Shown here piece after piece: positions 54,490-64,000 of a stretch of 64,000 nt of DNA. Below the pieces are notes generated by a model, which worked only from the letters and a program-made list of their open reading frames with translations, did not search any database and was not told the DNA's origin. The DNA comes from Thysanoteuthis rhombus. Lineage: Eukaryota > Mollusca > Cephalopoda > Oegopsida > Thysanoteuthidae. Within the stretch, counting starts at the first letter, position 1, and each line of letters starts with the position of its first letter. A program made the translations under genes and the position numbers. The stretch spans positions 7,922,814 through 7,986,813 of the forward strand of contig OY735209.1 in assembly GCA_963457665.1 (NCBI GenBank), in the 5' to 3' direction.

Positions 54490-54745
54490 CGACTGCAAAT
54501 TTTAAATCTGGTCGAGATCAGGACTTTATCCTTTCAAGTTATCATGAGCACCCGCTGGACAAGATGCAAGTCCACCAAAGGGGCACCTCCACCCTAATCA
54601 CGCAATCAAGAGTGGGGTCTATTAGTAGCTAAGTGCACAAGAAAATTTATCCAAATAAATATGATCTTTTAACATTCTTTGCTGAAATTGAACTGAGTAT
54701 CATCTGCGTGTGAGTCAGGCGTGCTAACCATTATGCTATCCTTTT
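54490..54745 (-). mobile_element. tRNA-Val-derived SINE, spacer copy 3
   Basis: Same element; the anticodon loop region GACTCACACGC is closest to tRNA-Val(CAC) in this copy. Confidence 0.72.
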
Positions 54746-54998
54746 GAGGTGTTGTCATTCTATATAGTTTACTTTGTGACTTTGTATTTGTCAAATGAGA
54801 TTATTTAGCTAAAATATCATGATCAATCACCGTGGCCCAGTGGTGAAGAGCACGCTAATTGCTCACCTGGCTGTAGTTCAATACACCACCAAGTTATGAC
54901 AAAGCATTTAAAAATGGTACTCAATGACTCTACGCATTGTGAAGGACTGAGAAACCTTTCCCCATTATTAAGTGGCTACGGAGAAATCATGTCACATA

Positions 54999-55065
54999 CA
55001 TCGGATCTCGTAGAACTACCGAAGTTAAGCAACGTCGAGACTGGACAGTTCCTACAGGGGAAATA
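54999..55065 (+). repeat. 5S rRNA-like relic, spacer copy 3
   Basis: CGGATCTCGTAGAACTACCG then AAGTTAAGCAACGTCGAGAC; third copy. Confidence 0.55.
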
Positions 55066-55281
55066 TAAGGCACCGCCAGTACAACGAAGCTTCCAAGGGC
55101 CTGGCAAGCCGGAAATGGGTGGCACTGATCATTGTCCGTTCGTACCTCACCAACAACATTGTAAAGAACCCATGACACAGGATCAAAACCATTATCCAAC
55201 ACAATAACCACCCAAAAGTTTTTTTTTCTATTGGTTGTTTTACATCAGTTGACTTTACATCAGTGGGACCCACCTATCAAG

Positions 55282-55593
55282 CTAACCCACATTATTGGTG
55301 TGCATTAGAAGGTCTGATGTTGTTATACCGTCAACATTGAATATCTGCGACATTTTCCCGGACTGTTTGGCGTGGGTTATGGTTGACGCACAGCTTTGGT
55401 TTGTGTAACTTTCTCTGCGTGCTGGATTCTCAAAATTTAAAACTCCACTGTTCAAGTGTCCAACCCAACGACATATTGTGAGATCAGAAACGGTTCCTCC
55501 ATCACAGACAAAGTTAATATTGGGATCTGTTTGAGACACATTGTGACTGTTTATACCTGATGTAAAATTTACGTACAGCTCTTTTTTTTTCAT
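55282..55593 (-). CDS. Conserved unknown reading frame, spacer copy 3 (103 aa)
   Basis: Third copy. It carries one in-frame 3-bp insertion (NFVCDGG for NFYDGG) and more substitutions. Upstream of the ATG this copy has an in-frame TAA, so if the region is an exon this copy is broken there. Confidence 0.35.
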   Translation of the reverse strand: MKKKELYVNFTSGINSHNVSQTDPNINFVCDGGTVSDLTICRWVGHLNSGVLNFENPARRESYTNQSCASTITHAKQSGKMSQIFNVDGITTSDLLMHTNNVG

Positions 55594-55682
55594 CCATGGA
55601 TTTTAGTCTCTGAACCATGTACAAATAACTTTCGAATTAAACGCTGACTGTCAGTGGAAAGGGCGCAGTTCAATTATCTAAA

Positions 55683-55683
<1 letters not shown>

Positions 55684-55766
<83 letters not shown>
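55684..55766. repeat. (CA)n/(TA)n microsatellite
   Basis: CA run then TA run beside the third copy of the conserved 102-codon frame. Confidence 0.95.
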
Positions 55767-55769
<3 letters not shown>

Positions 55770-56477
55770 ACGTACGATAGTAATATGTGTTACAATTATG
55801 AGTTGGTTTCTCGATTCGACCATTAAATTCTGAACAGTCTGATATTATATTATCATGCATAGGTTTCTATAGAATATATAGTGCATTTTAGAATTAAAAA
55901 ATTGCCTAAATGGGAAATAGACATTTAAGCCTTAATACGACTCAGTTTTGTGACTGGGGATGTTTTTCCCCAAAATAACTTCAAATAGCTTCAGACTCTG
56001 ACTTATTAAAATTGTCTTTTTGAGAGAACATTCAAACTGCTTATGTTATTCGTCATTTTAATTGGGAGTTCAGCATTGGAAGCTTCATTATACAATTCCA
56101 TATTCTTTACATTCATCGTGATATCTCAATTGATATCTGTGTGAAAATTAGCAGATATATTTGCATTTGTACTGGATGACAGTCCAAGAAATACTGAATC
56201 CCTTCGATGGAAGAATCAATAGTTTCTTATGTTTTCCTTCATATTCCCTACTTGTTAATCCCTGTAGAAAATACCATGGATATATTTGAATATTTATGGG
56301 CTGTTATTTCAGAAATAAATACTGAATTCTTACCATTTTTATCAATGCATCCAAACGAGACAAAGGCAAGTGCACTACTGCGATAACCACATATCCTAAA
56401 GATGCGTTTGAACCTTTTTTCTGCAATCAACTCACCTATTTATGAACTGCATTTCTTGTAGCAAGACTTTTTCACAC

Positions 56478-56552
56478 GCCCTATCATTTATACATCAGTA
56501 GGGCATGAGACTCTTAAACTTGGGGTCGTTGGTTCTTACCCAATGTTGGGTG
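56478..56552 (+). pseudogene. tRNA-Lys(CTT)-derived relic
   Basis: Third copy. GGGCATGAGACTCTTAAAC and GGGGTCGTTGGTTCTTACC match tRNA-Lys-CUU. The 5' half is degraded. Confidence 0.66.
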
Positions 56553-56736
56553 TAACCTTCACCTTTACGTCAAAATGGTCAATTTTGTAAGACAGTTTGT
56601 GTTTCTTGGGAATTATTTCCAATAGAAAAGTGGTCATACCTTATTGAACACACAGACAAGACAAAACCACATACAGAGAGTAATAGTGAGAACGATGAGA
56701 GAATCAACTTGACTCTAATCAACATTAAAAATTGTT

Positions 56737-56808
56737 TTCCCAAGCAGGGAATCGAACCCCGGCCGCCGCGGTGAGAGCGCAAAATCCTAACCACGAGACC
56801 ACTTGGGA
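56737..56808 (-). tRNA. tRNA-Glu(CTC)
   Basis: 72 bp with acceptor stem TCCCAAG/CTTGGGA, a paired anticodon stem around CTCTCAC (two G-T pairs), and T arm CGGGG-TTCGATT-CCCTG. The best preserved of three spacer copies. Confidence 0.82.
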
Positions 56809-56922
56809 AGACGAATGTGTTTTCAATGCTTCCAATAAAACTACAAAGCTGAAAAAGTCTTTTATTGGTGCTCTTTGAGAAACGATAGTCAGCTAAATGC
56901 CGATAGAAGAGTAGCAGTAAGA

Positions 56923-56994
56923 GCGTCGGTGGTGTAACGGTTAGCATGGTTGCCTTCCAAGCAGTCGATCCGGATTTGATTCCCAGCCGGCGCC
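56923..56994 (+). pseudogene. Decaying tRNA-Gly(TCC)
   Basis: Third spacer copy. The anticodon arm is intact. The T arm reads CCGGA-TTTGATT-CCCAG, which mispairs and spoils box B, and the discriminator is C instead of A. Probably a pseudogene. Confidence 0.75.
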
Positions 56995-57182
56995 CATTTT
57001 TTTTTCTCAATCAGTTGGTCTTCTTGAGAATAGTTCAAGTGTTGTCTTTGTTTTCTTTTCACGTTTCGTTGGTCGTTTCGAGCAATGTAATGTGAAACTT
57101 GATTGTTAATCATTAATGTCCAGTAGGCGCTGACAGATAGCAAAATATTTTGAGATATAACTTTATTTCTGCTTGTCTCTCA

Positions 57183-57258
57183 GGAGCTTTATTGGCTTAG
57201 TCGGTAACGTAAAGGACTATTGATAATGGGGTGGTTGGTTCAACCCGAAAATTAATTG
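57183..57258 (+). pseudogene. tRNA-like element with boxes A and B
   Basis: Third copy: TGGCTTAGTCGGTAACG and GGTTCAACCC. Confidence 0.5.
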
Positions 57259-57404
57259 CATCCTGTTTTTTTATTTCATTATATTACAATTCTCAATAGA
57301 AAAATGTTCTGCCTTGAATAGACACTACTGACCCAAGGAAGAATCCCATTCATGGACTGTTAAAAAAAATGATCGTCCCAATGTTGACAAAGAACTAACA
57401 ACAT

Positions 57405-57472
57405 TTACGTTGATGGGGTAACGGTTAGCATTGTGACTTCCAAACAACTGATCTTGATTTGACTCCATCTTC
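57405..57472 (+). pseudogene. Degenerate tRNA-Gly-like relic
   Basis: Third spacer copy of the same tRNA-Gly-like relic, nearly identical to that at 37864-37930. Confidence 0.62.
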
Positions 57473-57779
57473 ATTTTACATTGACTATAGAAAAAATGTA
57501 CACATCAGATATGCAATATAAAATAAAACTACACATGCAAAAGTAATTTTGATTTTGTCTTTATTTACCGTCACGTAAAAGGCAGAAAGAATCATCGTAA
57601 TCTGGGAGACACTCAAACCTCCAGAGTATTCGATAAGGCAGTGTTGGTGTCACTGAAACCAGAATTGTTCATCCAAGAGGACATAATATTGATCACTCCA
57701 CTTGTAAGTTATTTCTGCCACTTTCAGTTACATTTTGAGCGTAATAACACTGCTTCTGAAAGCTTAAAATAGGACTAAA

Positions 57780-59000
57780 ATGTTGTGAACTATTTTGAAA
57801 TATGTTGCTTCAATTGTTTTCCTCTTATTCTATTTGTGAGAGGAAGGTCAGTGTCATCTAGCTTTCCGAAGTCTATCATTTTTTTATTGGACAATGTTTT
57901 CCAAAAGTTCATCGTTGCAGTAACTTTCAACGTATCGAATGAAATCGTGTATTTCAACGTGGACATACTTCAAGTCGTGCTGTAAACACTGTAGAATATC
58001 AAATAAGTTTCTCAACTTACGACAGAATGTTATGGATACATGAAAGAAAAGTCAATAATTCCAATAGATTATCAGTTACGCTGAGTGTATAATCATCGCA
58101 ACTTTCATCATTGTCTCAAATATTTTGAAATGGACGGATCCTTTCTGTACCTGTCTCGGTTCTCAATCTACAGCACCCCTTGTATCACAAAGTGATGGAA
58201 TATTGATATTATAATATCTACAGACACTCTTCGCACTTTCTACTTGAATATTCAAATCCATTGAAGCTGCATAAATATGAAACACTTCTATTCAAAAGTA
58301 AATTGATGTACACAAAAATGGACGAAATGACTGTATTTAAATCTTTTCTCTTTCAATATTTTTCTCACCCGATTTCCTTCACCTGTCATCATAGCTGCTC
58401 GATCATATCTTTGTCGAACCAATTTAGTTGTGTCATCACCAAAATAGTTTAAGACATTTTCTATCACATCTGCCAAGGTCGATCTATCATCACTTGCATC
58501 AAAGAATCCTAAAAGGTTATCATTTAATTCATATTCACTTACATAAATAATGATTAAAGAAAACCGGGCATAAATTGTATAGTTAATACTTCTGTCTGCT
58601 TGAATTGGAATAAACGCAGCTCTTTCAACTTTTGTTGTATTATATCAGCTATAACGTTGTCAATTGCAGATAATTGATTATCGAACAATCCGTGGAAATT
58701 ACAAATATTTTATTTTTGAAAAGAATTTAAATATTGATTTTGATAAACATTATCTGTCAGCACTTTAGAAATTGATTTTTTTTATCCAGTTTTGAATTCT
58801 AAATAAATATATGATTAAAATTATATCAGTTTCCATCGAATTCACACATAGAAAGTTCATAAAATACTTTTCTCTAAGCTTTCTTCTTACTGAGGAAAAG
58901 AATATTTTTTCCATAGAACCTGAACTATATGACACTTTAGGGCGTTTGATTGGCACATTGCTTTGCTGACAAAATGTCTGTGGCGTTTTTTTAATTTCAC
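57780..59000 (-). pseudogene. Dead hAT-type transposase, spacer copy 3
   Basis: Third copy and the best preserved: minus-strand 58476-58288 stays open across LADVIENVLNYFGDDT, RQRYDRAAMM and HFVHFCVHQF, which shows the family most clearly. Confidence 0.7.
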
Positions 59001-60280
59001 AATTTGCACAAAAACCGTCACGACATTATTTTCAATGTTATGCAGTTCGAACAAAACTATATTCCTTGAAAAATAATTCTAACTATTCAAGATTTTTAAT
59101 ATCAATTCTTACTTTTTTTGAGGCAGAAATTTATCAACTCGAGAATAATTATTAGAAGGAATTGACTTAAGCTTTGGAAACAGTCAACGTACTTTTTGAT
59201 TTGCTTTTTGGTCAACGTAACAACATTTTTGTTTCACCTGGCAAAATTGCTTACATCCGACTAAGGTTCATCAAACTTTATTCATTTAACATTATTACGA
59301 ACAGCAACGTTATTCAAGTCAGGATTTTAATTTAGAAAGAGTCCTTTTTGGTCACCTTTGTGTCTGAGAAAGTATTGTTATAAAATGTTAGGGAAATAAT
59401 CCAGGAAAAAATTATTTCTTGTATCGTTGTGACCATCAGTTTTTGTGTTCTCCTGTACACTTGTCAACTGGAAGCCAGAATGAAGACAATGAACGAAGCG
59501 GAAGTATAACATCTACGAGAGGATAAACAACAAAAATCAGTAGATCCCTTTTAATGAACTTAGGATTATCTCCCGTTGGAAGAGAAACTGGATGTAATTG
59601 TTTTGAATTAATCAATTGATTAAGATTATTTCAATTCTAATGCTGTCTACGACATTGGGTGGGTAACTGTGTTAATCGTTAAAGTTGAGTATGGAAATAA
59701 AGTTGTTTCATTTTATTTCTACGCTGATTTAAACATCGATTAAGTGGCCGTATGAAATCAGTGCAGATTGTTGGAAAAATTATGCAAATGATTTTTCCTG
59801 TTGCATTCTGAAGGGGAGATAATCCTTGATTCACTTTAAGACTAACACGAGTTATCTTAATTTTACGTTTGTATTCATATATCCAACTCAATAATCGTTG
59901 AAAAATCGAAATGACGTGTAACTGAATAACTTTCAAAATATACAAGGATATCGTACACAACAACTGAACGACAGAGAGTAGCATTGTCAATAGAAGGGTT
60001 TCTCAGACATTCTTCGCTTGCATCCTTTTTGGATGAGATGAGATTTTACAAAGCCTCTCCATCATTGTTATGAAAACAATTAACACAGAAACAAATAAGA
60101 TTTAAAAATTGTGAAAAATTGGAACGTATTTATAATCTAAAAATGTTTTGCTGTTTTTTTTTTATTATGAAAGTTGATTACTATTTAACAAAGGATTTAT
60201 TCTTGAAGAACCCAATGAATAACCTTAGGGCCAGTTATCATCATACTTTGAAAAAAAATGACTAAAGAAATACGACTGTT
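59001..60280. other. Spacer F/G, part next to gene G
   Basis: Counterpart of 15.46-17.58 kb but shorter, without the microsatellite. GGGAGATAATCC-type motifs at 59562 (reverse) and 59811 (forward). No gene seen. Confidence 0.5.
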
Positions 60281-60407
60281 TCAAATTGTTGATATAGTTT
60301 TTATTTGCTCCATTAAATACAGCAAATATTCTTATATGTAGTTTTCAGTTGTTGAACTTGAAGGAAGTGTCAGTGGCCAAGTCGAATGACAGAACGTTTC
60401 TCTTAGT
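60280..60407 (-). terminator. 3'-UTR exon and polyadenylation signal of gene G
   Basis: Exon 6 ends at 61000 and the terminal exon starts at 60407. AATAAA on the minus strand at 60305-60300. Confidence 0.75.
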
Positions 60408-61017
60408 CTGAAATATAAAGAAAAAGACAAATGATACACACTTGTTGGCTTTTAAAAACATGAATTACCTTTGACTGAAATTGAAGAAAGCTAGATTGAA
60501 CACAGAATAGTTGTTTAGTTTCATACATGCAGATATCATCCCGGGCAAATACGGTTCAGAGAAAATTTCAAAAAGCTACTTATTGAAAACCTGCACCATT
60601 ACAGCCAGCGACATTTGATCACATGACATCTCCTTTCAGATAAAACAATCAATTGTAGACGATTGTGGTTTTCTATAAAAGAATTTTGAAAGTATATTTT
60701 GGTTCTTTCATTATAATTGCAGCAGACAACTAATAGGGGATTGTTAAAGACGAGAATTCACTGTACCCAATCTTTGTCCCTGATTCAATAAATAAAAAGT
60801 TCTGTAGCTTGCCACTTGTAACGAACAATGTTCGATAAATCCAAACGTATTTCGGTTGCATTTGGCTTTTTTTTCGACCTTTTTACTCATCATTCGGTAA
60901 AATATTTTAAAAAATCATGGCACACTTACTTGCAAGCTCGTTTTTAGTAAAAGATTTACAACAATAATCATTCTATTTCACTGATCAGATTCAATATACC
61001 TACTTTTCATGCAGTCA

Positions 61018-64000
61018 TTATGCATATAGCATTTTAATTCTCTTTATGTCACTTGGTCCAAGAGTTTTTTGTCCAGTGTACCAAGGTACCATAATTGAGC
61101 CGCGCTTATTCTCGTGGCCCAATCCCAACGCATGGCCAGCTTCGTGCAGGGCTACGGAAACGAGGTCTACACCACGACCTTGTTTATATTTGTAGGTTTC
61201 TCCATCGTCAAAATGGATGTCACCACCAAAAGGATGTCGGGTAGGGAAGTAGGCGTGGGCTAACACACCCCCTGAAATAGAGAGGCAAAAATCCATCAGT
61301 CTCTACAAAGAGTAATATTCAATTTATAACATTCGAATCATGCATTCATTTTTCATGTGTGAACTATATAAACATCTATTATTGGTACTTACTAAAACAG
61401 TCACCAATTACACGTAAAGATTTATTGAAACGTACGATTAAATATGTATATTAACAAGTGACGAATCATACTAATAAGAAAAGGGGGTAGTTTTCCCCTA
61501 TCATTACAAAACCCAGTGGTGTGCCGTTTTGATAAATTTGTTGTTGAGCTGATTGAAAAGTACGGCATGCCAGTTAGAAAATAGGACAAGGATATTATTT
61601 ACTTTTCAATTGTTTCTTGAAATCGTATTATCTCTGACAATAATCTTGCTAGAATAAAAAAAAACATTTGCGCCGTTAGGGTAAGTATTTCATTAAATAC
61701 TGCTGTTAAAACAAATGCCGTTATAACGAGCACTTAATGTTTATGAAAAAAAACGACAAATAAAAAAAGACAGCAGGCAAGCAATGAAAAATACTAAGAA
61801 ACTCTTGTTAACTTACCTGGTCCATCCATGGCATAGGGACAGGGTCGATGTTTTCTGTTTACAAATTTAACCTCCATAATGGGCATACCCGATCTGATTG
61901 GCTTAAATTTCAGTTTTGACGGACCTTCCCATTGACTAATTGCATCGACAAACGCTTTCCTGCAACAGGCAAATATTTCATTGAAGAAGGGAAACAATAC
62001 AGACACTTTCTACGTGCTTTTACAATTAATAGAGTATTGTGTGAAAAGAAAAAGACAAAGTATAAATCGTTACCTGGTGTCATCTCTACTCATATCTGTA
62101 GTGAATGTTTGGATCTTATAAGTGATTTCTGTAACGTTCCATCTGGCTACATTTGGTTTGAGAAAGATAAAGAGAAAATGAAAAAGAACGTCAAACATAT
62201 TGCAGGAATCAAGATAATTCTGAAGTTTTAGGCTTTATTTGAGTGTCTATGTATTTCTGCTTTTATCTATCTATACACATATGCATAAAGTGTGTATGCT
62301 CTTAGATACCAAACATAAAAATGGAAACACATAAACAGTGGACAACCATTAGTTTATATTTTTCATTATAATGAATTTCTGTTAGAATGAATAATAAATA
62401 ATTTAATCAGTTTAATTCCCCTTGTTTGTATTGGGGTCATTATTTTAAGGATTAAAAAATAGCTCCCAGACGCATGTGTCATTAAATAGTGCTGTTAGAA
62501 CGAGCGCTGTTTCTACGAGGGTTTACCTTAATAAACAATGTGTACAATAATTCCACATGCAGAGTGACATCGTATGAATTGATTAGTGAGGGTGATGCTT
62601 CTCAAGTTCCTCACTAAAATGCAATTATAGACGCAAGAATCTGCAGTTAAAGAGTAACGAGGTTATACTTGGAAGAAGAAACAGAAGAAATTTACACTGG
62701 AATCATTGACTGAATTTCTTGAAAAGATCGAAAAGTAATTCCTTTGTAATATATTTTAGAGTTTTATCCAACATCGGCATTTGTGATTTTGCATATGAGA
62801 GTTAAAAATTGATTATGAAAAGGAATTTCCAATCAATTTATTTATATAAGAAAACAATGTGGTTTCGGCTGTTTAGCCAATATTAGAAATTTCCAGACTA
62901 TAATTGGGCACTTTCAAAAGCAGTGCCCATTCCATTGCTAAACTTTGTGTTCTGTTAAACAGTCAGCTATGATTGATATGGAATAAATATTTTGTCTGCT
63001 ATATGAAACGACGGCTTCAAACAGTTTTGTTTTTTGGTTTTTTTTCAGTGTTGCTGATTTAGATATTTAATACCCGGATTTACATACTTCTAGGGATCGG
63101 GGGTCAAGGGAGATAATTCATGGAAACTATGACTAAAAATATTTAATTCGTTATTGTTAGATTTTTCAAAAAACATTTCTACAAATGAAGATTCAAATTC
63201 AACTCAGTGCTGCTTTGTGTACTTATCAATCAAGTAAATGTGAATTTCGTACAATGAACACTTGCAATCATGGTGCATACACACCGGCAGATTTCTACAG
63301 CAGTAGCTAGATATTTGATGAGATTCCTGTCAGGTAGCAGTTTCGTGATCTTTTTCTTTGTTTGGGGTAGAAACCACGTTTTCTAATTTCTTATATGTTA
63401 CTAAAAGTCTCTTTCGATTCATTTGAACCTTCAAATTATCCAAAATGTTGCATTGTTGCTGTACAGGGTGGGTTTAGGTACCTTCAAAATCACTTCCTCC
63501 TCGGACCAATCCGATTGCAGAGACTTTCTTTGCTCACCGGATCACTAAGCTTTCTGGACAAAACAGCCCTTTATTCCCTCACAATTTTAGTACTTCATCA
63601 CTGATGTTGTCTTTTAATTATATGTTTCATTTTTGAAGATTTAAATCTGAAAACGTCACTGACCATTCGCCGGTGCATCTACTTGTATATCTTTGACTCC
63701 ACAACGAGGCCGTAGCATATGTTGTCGGGTATCTTCGTCTGCTTCTCCGGTCACTTGCAAATTAGCAAATCTCTGAAATAACCTGACAAAAGAAAACAAT
63801 AATGGTGACTATTATGATTTCAATACCGAACCAATCAGAATAAATGTGAAAGGATTTGTTGTCAAACTGTCTTTGTGAATAAATCAGCTCCATTTATAAA
63901 TTAACATCAATAAATAAAAAAACAAAGAAGAATTATCGTAAGAAGAAACGTTTTAATTTCTGAATGACTTACTTAAGAGCGTCTGTTCTGCGTTGAGTGT
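61018..64000 (-). CDS. MMP gene G: minimal matrilysin-like metalloproteinase, 5' part beyond window edge
   Basis: Exons in transcript order: the last 28 bp of exon 2 (64000-63973, ending TQRRTDALK), 63782-63664, 62146-62074, 61959-61817, 61271-61018. Exon 1 and most of exon 2 lie beyond the right edge. Visible parts match [44 protein letters not shown]. Exon 5 reads KPIRSGMPIM. The cysteine before exon 5 (FACCRKAF) lies in intron, not in the protein. It is the mirror partner of B and tail-to-tail with F. The visible frame is intact. Confidence 0.9.

Noticed and set aside
56579..57010. 143-codon frame on the minus strand
   Set aside because: It runs through the tRNA-Glu and the tRNA-Gly relic; shorter versions at 19579-19845 and 37169-37486 do the same. 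It is a by-product of tRNA sequence.

Overview
This is AT-rich eukaryotic DNA: coding exons of 73-254 bp with GT/AG introns, TATA promoters, polyadenylation signals, dispersed Pol III-derived elements and long (TA)n tracts. It is invertebrate animal DNA. A mollusc or another lophotrochozoan is my best guess, from the matrilysin-like gene family and a recurring GGGAGATAATCC motif that I recall as common in molluscan non-coding DNA. The species cannot be named from the sequence alone.

The only clearly protein-coding genes are seven members of one matrix metalloproteinase (MMP) family, called A to G here. They alternate strand: A(-) 2.0-7.1 kb, B(+) 9.6-14.7, C(-) 22.8-27.3, D(+) 30.4-34.2, E(-) 42.2-46.2, F(+) 49.5-53.8 and G(-) 61.0 to beyond the right edge. 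Each has the same six coding exons plus a 3'-UTR exon. Each encodes a minimal secreted MMP of about 267-269 residues: signal peptide, propeptide with a PRCGVKD cysteine switch, and a catalytic domain with [11 protein letters not shown] and a Met-turn. There is no hemopexin domain and no furin site. None of the seven is visibly broken.

The genes lie in head-to-head pairs (A/B, C/D, E/F) over 2.4-3.2 kb divergent promoter regions, and in tail-to-tail pairs (B/C, D/E, F/G) over 7-8 kb spacers. All three spacers hold the same cargo: a dead hAT-type transposon, a cluster of tRNA genes and tRNA relics (Lys, Glu, Gly, two more tRNA-like), a conserved reading frame of about 102 codons, a 5S rRNA-derived relic and a tRNA-Val-derived SINE.

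At the largest scale, about 12.0-34.2 kb and 42.2-64.0 kb form an imperfect inverted repeat centred near 38.3 kb. The asymmetric centre (34.3-42.1 kb) is a direct copy of the right-arm spacer. The A/B head is a direct copy of the E/F head. Exons are far more alike than introns, and several genes are mosaics, which points to gene conversion. Gene B appears to have lost its own exon 1, which survives as a fossil, and to use a promoter plus exon 1 copied in inverted orientation from gene A.
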